From Burkholderia pyrrocinia (GTDB lineage Bacteria; Pseudomonadota; Gammaproteobacteria; Burkholderiales; Burkholderiaceae): a DNA stretch of 64,000 nt. Below, one piece after another: positions 28,982-37,883 of the stretch. The notes under the pieces were generated by a model. That model saw only the letters and a list, made by a program, of their open reading frames with translations. It ran no database searches and was not told where the DNA came from. The stretch spans positions 3,286,001 through 3,350,000 of the forward strand of contig NZ_CP024902.1 in assembly GCF_003330765.1 (NCBI RefSeq). The letters run 5' to 3'. Position numbers and translations under genes: made by a program. Numbering within the stretch: position 1 is the first letter of the stretch; every line of letters begins with the position of its first letter.

Positions 28982-30102
28982 CCGAGCCCCACGTTCTGGA
29001 ACAGGATCGCGAACACCGCGTCGGCGAGGATCACGACCGTGATCGACGACACGACCGACGTGGTCGTCCCTTCGCCGAGGCTCTGCGAGTTCGCCTTGAT
29101 CCGGAAACCGAAATGGCATGCGACCAGCGCGATCAGCATGCCGAACACGACGCCCTTGCCGACGCCGATGTACAGGTTCGCGATCGGCACGACGCCCGGC
29201 AGCGAACGCACGAAATAGTTGACGTCGATCCCGAGCACGATCTTCGCGGCGAGCGCACCGCCCGACAGCGCGATGATGTTGGTCCACATCACGAGCAGCG
29301 GCATCGCGACGCCGAGCGCGAGCACGCGCGGCAGGATCAGCCGCAGCCCGTGCGGAATGCCCATCACGCGCATCGCGTCGAGCTCCTCGGTCACGCGCAT
29401 CACGCCGATCTGCGCGGTGATCGCCGAGCCCGAGCGACCCGCGACCAGGATCGCCGACAGCACCGGGCCTAGCTCGCGGATCACCGACAGCCCGAGGATG
29501 TTCACGATGTAGCGGTTCGCGCCGAACATCTGCAACTGCTGCGCGGACAGGTAGCTGAGCACGATGCCGATCAGGAACGCGACGAGCGCCGTGATCGGCA
29601 GCGCCTGCGCACCCGCGCTGTAGATGTTCGCCGAGGTTTCCTTCCACGGCATGATCCGCGGGCGGCGCAGCACCGATATCGCATCGAGAACCACGAGGCC
29701 GAACATCGCGATGCCGCCCTGCAGGTGTTCGCCGAACGAGAAGATCGCCTGGCCGAGCCGCGTGACGGGATCGAAGCGCACGACGCGCTCGGGCGCCTCG
29801 CGCCCGCTGTCGAGCCGCTCGATGCGCTCGAAGATCGTGCGCTGCGTGACGCTCAGTGCGACGCCGGCCGGCAGCTTGCGGCCCCACACGCGCCACAGCG
29901 CCTGGCCGCCGACATGGTCGAGCCGCTCGATACCGGACAGATCCCATTCGCTCACGCGCCCGGACGCGATGCTCGCGACGCGGCGCGCAACCGCGCCGCG
30001 ATTGCGCGCGAGCGCGAGCGCGGTCCACTGGCCGTACAGGCGCACGGTCTGGCCCTGGCCGCCGGCGTCGACCGACAGGCCGGGAGGAGTCTCGAAGTCC
30101 AA
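28978..30102 (-). CDS. MlaE-family lipid ABC permease with N-terminal STAS-like domain
   Basis: Permease of the MCE lipid transporter. The MlaE domain (about 115-374, five helices) carries QLQMFGANRYIVNILGLSV, VAGRSGSAITAQIGVMRV and GTTTSVVSSITVV. Residues 1-105 look like a STAS domain (WDLSGIERLDHVGGQALW). No in-frame ATG gives a sensible start. I propose TTG at 30102 because a likely -10 element lies at 30136-30141, just upstream; this start has no clear ribosome binding site and is uncertain. It is first gene of the four-gene operon. Confidence 0.85.
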   Translation of the reverse strand: MDFETPPGLSVDAGGQGQTVRLYGQWTALALARNRGAVARRVASIASGRVSEWDLSGIERLDHVGGQALWRVWGRKLPAGVALSVTQRTIFERIERLDSGREAPERVVRFDPVTRLGQAIFSFGEHLQGGIAMFGLVVLDAISVLRRPRIMPWKETSANIYSAGAQALPITALVAFLIGIVLSYLSAQQLQMFGANRYIVNILGLSVIRELGPVLSAILVAGRSGSAITAQIGVMRVTEELDAMRVMGIPHGLRLILPRVLALGVAMPLLVMWTNIIALSGGALAAKIVLGIDVNYFVRSLPGVVPIANLYIGVGKGVVFGMLIALVACHFGFRIKANSQSLGEGTTTSVVSSITVVILADAVFAILFQNVGLG

Positions 30103-30135
30103 GGGCAGGTTGTTTGCAAAAGGATGACAGCGGTC

Positions 30136-30141
30136 ATTGTA
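30136..30141 (-). promoter_or_regulatory. Possible -10 element of the MCE operon
   Basis: TACAAT on the minus strand within GGTTCGCTACAATGACC, a context seen before several other genes here. No convincing -35. It lies 34 bases upstream of the proposed TTG start. Confidence 0.35.
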
Positions 30142-30383
30142 GCGAACCGCCCGGCGCCGCGACGTGAGGATTTCCGTGGGGCGCCGGGCCGGGGGCGCCT
30201 GGCCCGGGTCTGCCCTGAGGCCACCGCACACCCCGGCCCGTTGCCGGCGTCATCACCTTTCATTCTTCCGTCACGTTTCCTTTCGATACTCTCACGCGCC
30301 GCATATCAGGCCGTCGGCGCCCCGCGCCGCCATTTCGTTGCGCACCTCGCCAAAACAGAACAGAACACCGAACAGGACAACCG

Positions 30384-32453
30384 ATGCGTTTTCCCCCGCT
30401 TTCCCGCCGCCGCGCGCCGGCCGCCGCCGCGCTCGCCGGCCTCGCCTTTGCCCTCGCCGGCTGCAACGGCGACGACGTCACCGCCCCGCCGTCGTCGCAG
30501 ACGCAGGCCCAGGCGCCCGTCGGCACGACGGCCACGCTCGCGCTGCTCGAGACGACCGACCTGCACACCAATGTGCTGTCGTATGACTATTTCAAGCTCG
30601 CCGCCGACAATTCGCTCGGCTTCGAGCGCGTGTCGACGCTGATCGCGCAGGCGCGCGCGCAGTATCCGAACACGCTGCTGCTCGACAACGGCGACACGAT
30701 CCAGGGCACCGCGCTGTCGGACTACCAGGCGCTCGTGAAGCCGGTCGGCTGCGACCAGACGCTCGCGATCTACAAGGTGATGAACGCCGCGAAATTCGAC
30801 GGCGGCGGGATCGGCAACCACGAGTTCAACTACGGGCTGCCGTACCTGTCGCAGGTGACCGGCAACACGTTCGAGGTCGACGGCCTGCCGGCCCCGGCCC
30901 AGCAGAAGAAGTGCGCGGGCCCGACCTTCCCGCAGGTGCTCGCGAACGTGATCAGCGCGAAGACCAACGCGCCGCTGTTCACGCCGTACACGATCCTGAC
31001 CCGCACGGTGACGGCGACGACGCCGGACGGCAAGACGGTCAGCGCGCCCGTGAAGATCGGCATCATCGGCTTCACGCCGCCCGCGATCATGAGCTGGGAC
31101 AAGCGCTGGCTCGACGGCAAGGTCTACACGACCGGCCTGAAGGAAGCCGCCGAGAAGTACATTCCCGAGATGCGCGCTAAGGGCGCCGATCTCGTCGTCG
31201 CGATCTCGCACGGCGGCCTCGACAATGCCGCGTATTCGCCGACGATGGAAAACGGCAGCTGGTGGCTGTCGACGGTAGCCGGCATCGACGCGATGCTGAT
31301 TGGCCACTCGCACCAGGTGTTCCCGGACGCCAACAGCACCGTGTCGCAGTTCAACCTGCCGGGCGTCGACAAGGTCAAGGGCACCGTCAACGGCGTGCCG
31401 ACCGTGATGGCCAACTACTGGGGCAAGCACCTCGGCGTGATCAAGCTCGGCCTGAAGTTCGACGGCAAGACGTGGAGCGTCGACAAGTCGCAGACGACCG
31501 TCGAGGCGCGGCCGATCCAGAACGCCGACAAGACCTACGTCGCGGCCGATCCGTCCGTGTCGGCCGCGATCGCCGCCGAGCACCAGGCGACGATCGACTA
31601 CGTGAAGACGCCGATCGGCTCGACCGACTACCGGATGAACTCGTACTTCGCGGATGTCGGCGATCCGGGCGCGATCCAGATCGTCAACGAGGCGCAGGCC
31701 GACTACGTCGCGCGCTACGTGCAGGCGAACCTGCCGCAATACGCGTCGCTGCCGGTGCTGTCGGTCAGCGCGCCGTTCAAGAGCGGCTTCGGCGGCGGCA
31801 GCGACTACACCGACGTCGCGCCGGGCGCGCTCGCGATCAACAACGCGGCCGACCTGTACCTGTATCCGAACACCGTCTACGCGGTGAAGGTGAGCGGCGC
31901 CGACGTGAAGAACTGGCTCGAGACGGCCGCGAAGCGCTTCAACCGGATCGACCCGACCAAGGCGACCGTGCAGCCGCTCGTCAGCAGCTTCCCCGGCTAC
32001 AACTTCGACATGTTCACGTCGGCCGATCTCGCGTATGAAATCGACGTCACGCAGCCGCTCGGCAGCCGGATCAGGAACCTGACCTACAAGGGCACGCCGA
32101 TCGACCCGAACGCGCAGTTCATCGTCGCGACCAACAACTACCGCGCGAGCGGCGGCGGCAACTTCCCGGGCCTCGACGGCAGCAAGACGATCTTCGCATC
32201 GCCCGATGCGAACCGCGACGTGCTGATCGCGTTCGTGAAGCAGCGCGGCAAGATCACGCGCACGGCCGACGGTGCGCAGCGCAGCTGGCGCTTCACGAAA
32301 CTCGCGAGCTCGGTCGCGCACGTGCAGTTCGCGTCCGCGCCGAACCGTCTCGGCGATGCGGCGGCGGCCGGCCTGACCGGCATCACGCAGGTCGCGGCCG
32401 ACGACGGCTCGGGCAAGACCCTCGCCACCTACGAGATCGACCTCACGCAATGA
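30384..32453 (+). CDS. cpdB: 2',3'-cyclic-nucleotide 2'-phosphodiesterase/3'-nucleotidase (CpdB-like lipoprotein)
   Basis: Exported bifunctional nucleotidase of 689 residues. The lipobox LAGC gives Cys27. Metallophosphatase motifs are TTDLH (Asp59, His61), DNGDTIQG (Asp104), GNHEF (Asn145, His146), ISHGG and GHSHQ. The C-terminal 5'-nucleotidase domain includes ATNNYRASGGGNFPG, the nucleobase-stacking region. It is somewhat longer than E. coli CpdB (647), mainly at the lipoprotein N-terminus. AGGACAACCG precedes the ATG. Its stop overlaps the next gene by ATGA. Confidence 0.92.
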   Translation: MRFPPLSRRRAPAAAALAGLAFALAGCNGDDVTAPPSSQTQAQAPVGTTATLALLETTDLHTNVLSYDYFKLAADNSLGFERVSTLIAQARAQYPNTLLLDNGDTIQGTALSDYQALVKPVGCDQTLAIYKVMNAAKFDGGGIGNHEFNYGLPYLSQVTGNTFEVDGLPAPAQQKKCAGPTFPQVLANVISAKTNAPLFTPYTILTRTVTATTPDGKTVSAPVKIGIIGFTPPAIMSWDKRWLDGKVYTTGLKEAAEKYIPEMRAKGADLVVAISHGGLDNAAYSPTMENGSWWLSTVAGIDAMLIGHSHQVFPDANSTVSQFNLPGVDKVKGTVNGVPTVMANYWGKHLGVIKLGLKFDGKTWSVDKSQTTVEARPIQNADKTYVAADPSVSAAIAAEHQATIDYVKTPIGSTDYRMNSYFADVGDPGAIQIVNEAQADYVARYVQANLPQYASLPVLSVSAPFKSGFGGGSDYTDVAPGALAINNAADLYLYPNTVYAVKVSGADVKNWLETAAKRFNRIDPTKATVQPLVSSFPGYNFDMFTSADLAYEIDVTQPLGSRIRNLTYKGTPIDPNAQFIVATNNYRASGGGNFPGLDGSKTIFASPDANRDVLIAFVKQRGKITRTADGAQRSWRFTKLASSVAHVQFASAPNRLGDAAAAGLTGITQVAADDGSGKTLATYEIDLTQ

Positions 32454-33307
32454 GACACGCGATGCAACCGATCCGGACGATGCGGCCGGCCGAAACCGGC
32501 TTCGCCGCCGCCGCGCGGCGCCTGCTGCGCGCGAAACTCCCGCCGGCCGCGCTGCTCGCGGCGGCGGCCGTGACCGTCGCGGCCGTCGTCGCGGCGACCG
32601 GCCTGCGCGGCACCGGCCCCGCGCCGAGCGCCGCGCAACTCGACGAATGGCAGGCGATGGTCACGCAGGCCGCCGAACCGCACGCGCTCGCGCAGTTGCG
32701 CACGCTCGCGCGCCGCGGCTCGGGCGCCGCCCAGGCGGCGCTCGGCATCGCGCTCGTCGACGCGCGCGAACCGGGGCTGCGCGACGAGGGACGCGGCTGG
32801 CTGGAAACAGCCGCGCAGGCGGATGGCCATGCCGACGCGCCGGCCGCGCGGCGCGCGCAGCTCGCGCTCGGCAAGGCACTGTTGCTCGGCAGCGGCGACA
32901 TCCCGAAGGACTACGCACGCGCCCGTGCGCTGCTCGGCGAAGCGGCCGAACAGGGCGAACCGGCCGCCGCGTATTACCTCGGGCTGATCTATCGCAGCGG
33001 CTACGGCATCGCTGCCGATCCCGTGCAGGCCGCGCGCTGGTTCGACATCGCATCGCGCGCGGACATCCCGGCCGCGGACTTCATGCTCGCGAACGCGTAC
33101 CGCGACGGCAGCGGCGTGCCGCGCGACGATGCACGCGCGCTCGCGCTGTATCGCCGGGCCGCCGAACACGAGTTGCCGGAAGCCGTGCAGACGCTCGCGA
33201 TGGCCTATCGCAACGGCGAGCTCGGCCTGAAGCCCGACGCGGACGCGTTCCACGCGCAGTGGATCGAGACCGCGCATGCGCTGAAGCATCCGGTTGTCGC
33301 GCCTTGA
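32450..33307 (+). CDS. Sel1-repeat (tetratricopeptide-like) membrane-anchored protein
   Basis: A 285-residue protein with one membrane helix (about 32-52) and a periplasmic helical-repeat domain. Sel1-type repeats are visible as AAEQGEPAAAYYLGLIYRSG, AARWFDIASRADIPAADFML and ALYRRAAEHELPEAVQTLAM. It is translationally coupled to cpdB. Such proteins scaffold protein complexes; the partner is unknown. Two further ATGs (codons 5 and 11) are possible starts. Confidence 0.82.
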   Translation: MRHAMQPIRTMRPAETGFAAAARRLLRAKLPPAALLAAAAVTVAAVVAATGLRGTGPAPSAAQLDEWQAMVTQAAEPHALAQLRTLARRGSGAAQAALGIALVDAREPGLRDEGRGWLETAAQADGHADAPAARRAQLALGKALLLGSGDIPKDYARARALLGEAAEQGEPAAAYYLGLIYRSGYGIAADPVQAARWFDIASRADIPAADFMLANAYRDGSGVPRDDARALALYRRAAEHELPEAVQTLAMAYRNGELGLKPDADAFHAQWIETAHALKHPVVAP

Positions 33308-33537
33308 CGGTTCCGCGGCACGCGCGAGCGCGAACCAGCGGAACAGCGGCTGCCTGATGCGCACGACCCGACGCCCCGCGCATCGATCGCCCGGAAGCGG
33401 AATCGATCGTGGGGCGCGGGCGAGCGCGCCGGTCGCTGTATCGCCGTGTCGCCATCCGATCGATCCGTGTCGGTCGATAGGTGCGCGGCGATGCCTTAAC
33501 ATGCAGCCTCACAACAAAACCTGAGAGAACTGCATCC

Positions 33538-34068
33538 ATGTCCGATCGCCTGTCCTGGCTTCGCGCCGCCGCCATTTCCGTCACTGCCGCCCCGTTCGTT
33601 GCGCTCGCCGCGCCGCCTGCCCATCCCGACATTTTCAACGCCGCGCTCTGCAAGCCACCGTTTACGTCGGACCTGATGGACTCGATCTACAACGCCGTGA
33701 AGGCGACCGATCCGAAGCCGGACGAGTCGATGCTGGGCGCCGCGGTCTTCCGTCTGCCGGAGCCGATCCGCCGGGACGACTTCACGACGCAGCACGTCGT
33801 GTTCGTCGGTACCGGGATCGGCGTGCTCGTCGAAGGTGAGGTTGCCGACCGGCTCGCGCAGCGCTACCAGCTCGCTCCCGAGAAGGGCCACCTGCTGGGC
33901 ACGTCGTCCGTCGGCTATTCGCGCCGGCTGACGGTCCGCGGCCCCGGTGGCGCGCTGATCCTCGTGTCGGCCCGCCAGGGCCCGGCGCTGAAGGGCAGGA
34001 CGCTGCTTGCGTGCGAAATGACGTCCGAGGAAGACATCAAGGCGCTGGAGCGGATGGAAAAGCAGTAA
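33538..34068 (+). CDS. Secreted protein of unknown function
   Basis: A 176-residue protein with a signal peptide (cleavage near residues 24-25, VALAAPP). The mature part has alternating strand-like segments (HVVFVGTGIGVLVEGEVAD, LTVRGPGGALILVSAR) and a helical C-terminus. I do not recognise the family. It stands alone: 230 bases after the Sel1 gene with nothing recognisable between, and 112 bases before birA. Confidence 0.7.
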   Translation: MSDRLSWLRAAAISVTAAPFVALAAPPAHPDIFNAALCKPPFTSDLMDSIYNAVKATDPKPDESMLGAAVFRLPEPIRRDDFTTQHVVFVGTGIGVLVEGEVADRLAQRYQLAPEKGHLLGTSSVGYSRRLTVRGPGGALILVSARQGPALKGRTLLACEMTSEEDIKALERMEKQ

Positions 34069-34167
34069 GTCGTGTGGCGGGGCACCGGCGCCGTTCGCGT
34101 GCGGGCCGCCGCACCTTGCCCCGCCTGTCGCGCGCGCTGCCCGGCGCGCGCCATCGCCCCCTGTGGC

Positions 34168-34173
34168 TACAAT
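34168..34173 (+). promoter_or_regulatory. -10 element of birA-coaX, close to the start codon
   Basis: TACAAT in GTGGCTACAATAAG ends 7 bases before the birA ATG at 34181. Transcription would then begin at or next to the start codon, giving a leaderless or near-leaderless mRNA. No matching -35 hexamer is visible. Confidence 0.45.
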
Positions 34174-34180
34174 AAGCGCC

Positions 34181-35101
34181 ATGAACGCCCCCACCTCCTC
34201 CGACACGCCCGATTCCGGCGACGCGCACATCGCGCGCAACCGGCTCGACGCGCACCTGGACGCCGCGCCGCGTGCGTGGCCGCTCGACATCGTCGCCGCC
34301 ACCGGCTCGACCAACGCCGACGTCGCAACCCGGCTCAAGGCGCTGCCGCGCAGCGCGAACGCATTGCCCGCGCCGCTCGTGCGCGTGGCGTTCGAGCAGA
34401 CGGCCGGCCGCGGCCGGCAGGGCCGCCCGTGGTTCGCGCAGCCCGGCAACGCGCTGCTGTGCTCGGTCGGCTGCATCGTGCCGCGCCCCGTCGACGCGCT
34501 CGGCGGCCTCAGCATCGCGATCGGCGTCGCGCTCGCCGAAGGGCTGGCCACGCTGCCGCTCGACACCCACACGCGCGTCGCGCTCAAATGGCCGAACGAC
34601 CTGTTGCTGACGGCCACCGACGACGGCACGCCGCGCATCGTCGGCAAGCTCGCCGGGATCCTGATCGAAACCGTCTGGACCACCGCCAACGCAACCGCCG
34701 TCGTGATCGGCTTTGGCATCAACGTGCGCGGCGCGGAAGCCGTCGCCACGCAGGTCGACGCGCTGCGCGCGCGCGATGCGACGCTCGCGAGCGGCCTGCC
34801 GCCCGCCGCGCTGTCGATCGCGTGCGCATCGGCCAACCTCACCGATACGCTCGCCGCGTCGCTGAACGCGCTCACGCCCGCGCTCGCGCAGTTCGGCGCC
34901 GACGGGCTCGCGCCGTTCCTGCCGCGCTGGCACGCGCTGCACGCTTACGCGGGGCGCGAAGTCGTCCTGCTCGAACAGGGGGTCGAACGCGTGCGCGGCA
35001 TCGCGACGGGTATCGATGCGACCGGCCAGTTGCTGCTCGACACGCCGGACGGCGTGCAGGCGATCGCAGCCGGCGACGTGTCGCTGCGCGAAGCGCAATG
35101 A
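34181..35101 (+). CDS. birA: Biotin--[acetyl-CoA-carboxylase] ligase, BirA without DNA-binding domain
   Basis: Activates biotin as biotinyl-AMP and attaches it to the biotin carboxyl carrier protein. It has 306 residues. The ATP/biotin loop GRGRQGRPW is at 76-84, with KWPNDLLL and KLAGILIET following, and an SH3-like C-terminal domain (about 255-306). The N-terminal helix-turn-helix of E. coli BirA is absent, so this is a pure ligase and not the biotin repressor. A GTG 6 codons upstream is rejected because it overlaps the -10 box. It overlaps coaX by ATGA. Confidence 0.93.
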   Translation: MNAPTSSDTPDSGDAHIARNRLDAHLDAAPRAWPLDIVAATGSTNADVATRLKALPRSANALPAPLVRVAFEQTAGRGRQGRPWFAQPGNALLCSVGCIVPRPVDALGGLSIAIGVALAEGLATLPLDTHTRVALKWPNDLLLTATDDGTPRIVGKLAGILIETVWTTANATAVVIGFGINVRGAEAVATQVDALRARDATLASGLPPAALSIACASANLTDTLAASLNALTPALAQFGADGLAPFLPRWHALHAYAGREVVLLEQGVERVRGIATGIDATGQLLLDTPDGVQAIAAGDVSLREAQ

Positions 35102-35898
35102 GCGAGCCGCACCTGCTGATCGACGCCGGCAACAGCCGGATCAAGTGGGCGCTCGCGGATGCGCAGCGCACGCTCGTCGATACGGGCGCGTTCGGCCACG
35201 CTCGCGACGGCGGTGCCGATCCCGACTGGTCGAACCTGACGCGGCCGCGCGGCGCATGGATCTCGAACGTCGCGGGCGCCGACGTGGCCGCGCGGCTCGA
35301 CGCGCTGCTCGATGCGCGTTGGCCGGACCTGCCGCGCACGACGATACGCTCGAGGCCCGCGCAATGCGGCGTGACGAACGGCTATACGACGCCCGAACAG
35401 CTCGGCAGCGATCGCTGGGCCGGCCTGATCGGCGCGCACGCGGCCTTTCCGGGCGAGCACCTGTTGATCGCGACGTTCGGCACCGCGACGACGCTCGAGG
35501 CGCTGCGTGCGGACGGCCGCTTCACGGGCGGGCTGATCGCGCCGGGCTGGGCGCTGATGATGCGCGCGCTCGGCACGCACACCGCGCAGTTGCCGACGCT
35601 GACCACCGACATCGCGAGCGGGCTGCTCGCGGGCGCGCAGGCCGAGCCGTTCCAGGTCGATACGCCGCGCTCGCTGTCGGCCGGCTGCCTGTACGCGCAG
35701 GCCGGGCTGATCGAACGCGCGTGGCGCGATCTCGCCGACGCGTGGCAGGCGCCCGTGCGGCTCGTGCTGGCCGGCGGCGCGGCGGACGACGTCGCACGTG
35801 CGCTGACGGTCCCGCATACGCGGCACGACGCGCTGATCCTGTCCGGGCTCGCGCTGATTGCCGCGGAAGCGGCCGCCGCAGCGGCGGCACAGGATTGA
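35098..35898 (+). CDS. coaX: Type III pantothenate kinase CoaX
   Basis: First step of coenzyme A synthesis, phosphorylating pantothenate. The 266-residue ASKHA-fold protein has the phosphate-binding DAGNSRIKW (9-17), [11 protein letters not shown], the loop [11 protein letters not shown] and TGGLIAPGW. It carries a long Ala-rich C-terminus. Translation is coupled to birA through an ATGA overlap. This replaces CoaA, which Burkholderia lacks. Confidence 0.95.
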   Translation: MSEPHLLIDAGNSRIKWALADAQRTLVDTGAFGHARDGGADPDWSNLTRPRGAWISNVAGADVAARLDALLDARWPDLPRTTIRSRPAQCGVTNGYTTPEQLGSDRWAGLIGAHAAFPGEHLLIATFGTATTLEALRADGRFTGGLIAPGWALMMRALGTHTAQLPTLTTDIASGLLAGAQAEPFQVDTPRSLSAGCLYAQAGLIERAWRDLADAWQAPVRLVLAGGAADDVARALTVPHTRHDALILSGLALIAAEAAAAAAAQD

Positions 35899-36014
35899 CG
35901 GAAAGATGCCGGCGCGGGGCGACACAAGCCCCCGGGCGGGCATGCGTCACGATGACGATGCAATACGGGCGGCGACGCAGCGGCGGCCCGCGCGAACGGT
36001 TAGCGGAAGCAATG

Positions 36015-36037
36015 AAAAAAACCGGCCATGTGGCCGG
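36015..36037 (-). terminator. Rho-independent terminator reading the minus strand
   Basis: Stem CCGGCC/GGCCGG with loop ATGT; on the minus strand it is followed by seven Ts. No T run follows on the plus strand, so it does not serve birA-coaX. The nearest minus-strand gene upstream is the heptose adenylyltransferase ending at 36350. The terminator lies beyond a small plus-strand gene, which would be read as antisense. Confidence 0.7.
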
Positions 36038-36077
36038 CCTGACTGAATGACATGAACGACGACGAGGAGTGTCGACG

Positions 36078-36320
36078 ATGCTACGCTGGCTGATCGCTGT
36101 TCTCTTTCTCGCCAACATGCTCGCGTTCGTGGTGTCGCGCGGCGTGTTCGGGCCGCTGCCGGCGGCCGGCCCGCGCGAACCCGGCGTGCTGTCGCGGCAG
36201 GTGCGGCCCGATGCGCTGCGCGTGACGCCACTGGCGCAGGCGACCGACCAGCCCGTCATCGGCGGCCCGATCGCGCCGCCGGCCGTCACGGCTGCGCCGC
36301 TCGCGGCATCCGCGCCCTGA
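36078..36320 (+). CDS. Small membrane protein downstream of coaX
   Basis: An 80-residue protein with one N-terminal membrane helix (about 2-20: RWLIAVLFLANMLAFVV) and a Pro/Ala-rich tail. The ATG has GAGGAG 8 bases upstream. I do not recognise a domain; similar short genes after coaX are sometimes full SPOR proteins, and this looks like the N-terminal anchor without the SPOR domain. It is antisense to the apparent 3' end of the hldE-like transcript. Confidence 0.6.
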   Translation: MLRWLIAVLFLANMLAFVVSRGVFGPLPAAGPREPGVLSRQVRPDALRVTPLAQATDQPVIGGPIAPPAVTAAPLAASAP

Positions 36321-36349
36321 CGGCACTCCTGACGGCAATAACGCCGCGC

Positions 36350-36835
36350 TCAGGACTGCTGCGCGCGCACCTTCTTCAGCAACGCGGTGGTCGAGCGGTC
36401 ATGCTCGAACGGAATCGCCAGCGCGCGGCCGCCCCAACCGCGCACGAGCGCCGATTCCGGCAGCGCATCCATGTCGTAGTCGCCGCCCTTCACGAGGATG
36501 TCCGGACGGACGGCCTCGATCAGCGACACAGGCGTCTTTTCCTCGAACTTCACGACCCAGTCGACGCTTTCCAGCGCCGCGAGCAGCGCCGCGCGGTCGT
36601 CCTCGCGATTGATCGGCCGGTCGTCGCCCTTGCCGAGCATGCGCACCGACGCGTCGCTGTTCAGGCCGACGATCAGGCATGCACCGAGCGCTTTCGCGTC
36701 GGCGAGATACGTGACGTGTCCGCGGTGCAGGATGTCGAATACCCCATTGGTGAACACGACAGGCGACGGCAGCGACGCGCGCAGGGCGACGAGGGCATCA
36801 CGGGTGATCAGCTTGCGTTCGAAGGTGGCGGGCAT
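36350..36835 (-). CDS. rfaE2: D-glycero-beta-D-manno-heptose 1-phosphate adenylyltransferase
   Basis: Makes ADP-heptose for the lipopolysaccharide core. The 161-residue protein corresponds to the C-terminal half of E. coli HldE only, with no kinase domain: nucleotidyltransferase motif VFDILHRGHV, GLNSDASVRMLGKGDDRPIN, LVKGGDYDMD and a C-terminal RSTTALLKKV. The kinase would be encoded elsewhere. There is no clear ribosome binding site before ATG 36835. The likely terminator lies 310 bases beyond the stop. Confidence 0.92.
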   Translation of the reverse strand: MPATFERKLITRDALVALRASLPSPVVFTNGVFDILHRGHVTYLADAKALGACLIVGLNSDASVRMLGKGDDRPINREDDRAALLAALESVDWVVKFEEKTPVSLIEAVRPDILVKGGDYDMDALPESALVRGWGGRALAIPFEHDRSTTALLKKVRAQQS

Positions 36836-36906
36836 GATGGAGGTCGGACGGAATGAACGACGGCGCGCGCGGCAGACCTCGACGGCAGGACGCGGCGGCG
36901 GCGCCA

Positions 36907-36940
36907 GATAAAAAGCCCGCCGGACCGGCCGGGCGGGCTT
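36907..36940 (-). terminator. Rho-independent terminator of the ferritin-like gene
   Basis: Outer stem AAGCCCGCC/GGCGGGCTT around a GC-rich loop, followed on the minus strand by TTTTTATC. It lies 65 bases beyond the stop at 37005. Confidence 0.8.
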
Positions 36941-37004
36941 CATGCAACGGACGCGAAACGGCGCAACGCGGCCGGCGCGACTCACGCCGGCTGCGGCGCC
37001 TGCC

Positions 37005-37883
37005 TCAGGCCGGCTGCGCGGCCGACGACGGGCCGCTTTCGGACTGCAGGCGGCCGGTGACTTCCTTGCGGTAGCGGTTCAGTTCCTGCGCGGTCGCGAA
37101 CGTGCGCTCGAACAGGATCGACAGGTTGTGCAGGATGCGCTCGACGACCTTCTTTTCCCACTCGCCGTCGAAACGGATCTGCTCGTCGAGCCAGCGCTCG
37201 AGCCATTCCGGATCGGGCAGGCGCGACTGCACGGTGTCGCGCGGGAACAGCGCCTGGTTCACGTGCAGGTTGGTCGGGTGCAGCGGCTTCTCGGTGCGGC
37301 GCGCCGACGCCATCAGCACGCCGATCTTCGCGAACGCGGCACGCGCGACGTCGCCGCAGTTGTTCAGCGCCTTCTTCATGTAGCGCAGGTACGCGCCGCC
37401 GTGGCGCGCTTCATCGCGCGAGATCGTTTCGTAGATCTGCTTGATGACGGGCTCGGTGTGCCAGTCGGCCGCGCAGCGGTACCAGTGGTTCAGGCGGATC
37501 TCGCCGCAGAAGTGCAGCATCAGCGTCTCGAGCGGCGGCGCCGGGTCGAACTGGAAGCGCACCGCGTGCAGCTCCTCCTCGGACGGCACCATTTCCGGCT
37601 TGAAGCGGCGCAGGTATTCCATCAGCACGAGCGAATGCTTCTGCTCCTCGAAGAACCACACGCTCATGAACGCGGAAAAGTCGCTGTCGTGCTGGTTGTC
37701 GCGCAGGAACATTTCCGTCGCGGGCAACGCCGACCATTCGGTGATCGCGTTCATCTTGATCGTCTTCGCCTGCTCGTCGGTGAGCAGCGAAGCGTCGAAC
37801 TTGTCCCACGGAATGTCCTTCTCCATGTCCCAGCGGACAGCTTCGAGCGACCTGTAAAGTTCCGGATAAAGCATCGTGTTCAT
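37005..37883 (-). CDS. Ferritin-like di-iron protein, acyl-ACP-desaturase-like
   Basis: A 292-residue all-helical protein with a complete di-iron ligand set: Glu57, Glu80 with His83 (EEQKH), Glu128 and Glu158 with His161 (DEARH). The EExxH pair resembles stearoyl-ACP desaturase (EENRH, DEKRH) more than ferritin or ribonucleotide reductase. A fatty-acid-desaturase type 2-like oxygenase or stress-related di-iron enzyme is plausible. It is a single gene with its own terminator. An inverted repeat (37938-37965) lies 55 bases upstream and may be an operator. Confidence 0.78.
   Translation of the reverse strand: MNTMLYPELYRSLEAVRWDMEKDIPWDKFDASLLTDEQAKTIKMNAITEWSALPATEMFLRDNQHDSDFSAFMSVWFFEEQKHSLVLMEYLRRFKPEMVPSEEELHAVRFQFDPAPPLETLMLHFCGEIRLNHWYRCAADWHTEPVIKQIYETISRDEARHGGAYLRYMKKALNNCGDVARAAFAKIGVLMASARRTEKPLHPTNLHVNQALFPRDTVQSRLPDPEWLERWLDEQIRFDGEWEKKVVERILHNLSILFERTFATAQELNRYRKEVTGRLQSESGPSSAAQPA

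Noticed and set aside
36022..36037. Terminator of birA-coaX on the plus strand
   Set aside because: The T run is only on the minus strand, so it cannot end plus-strand transcripts by the intrinsic mechanism.
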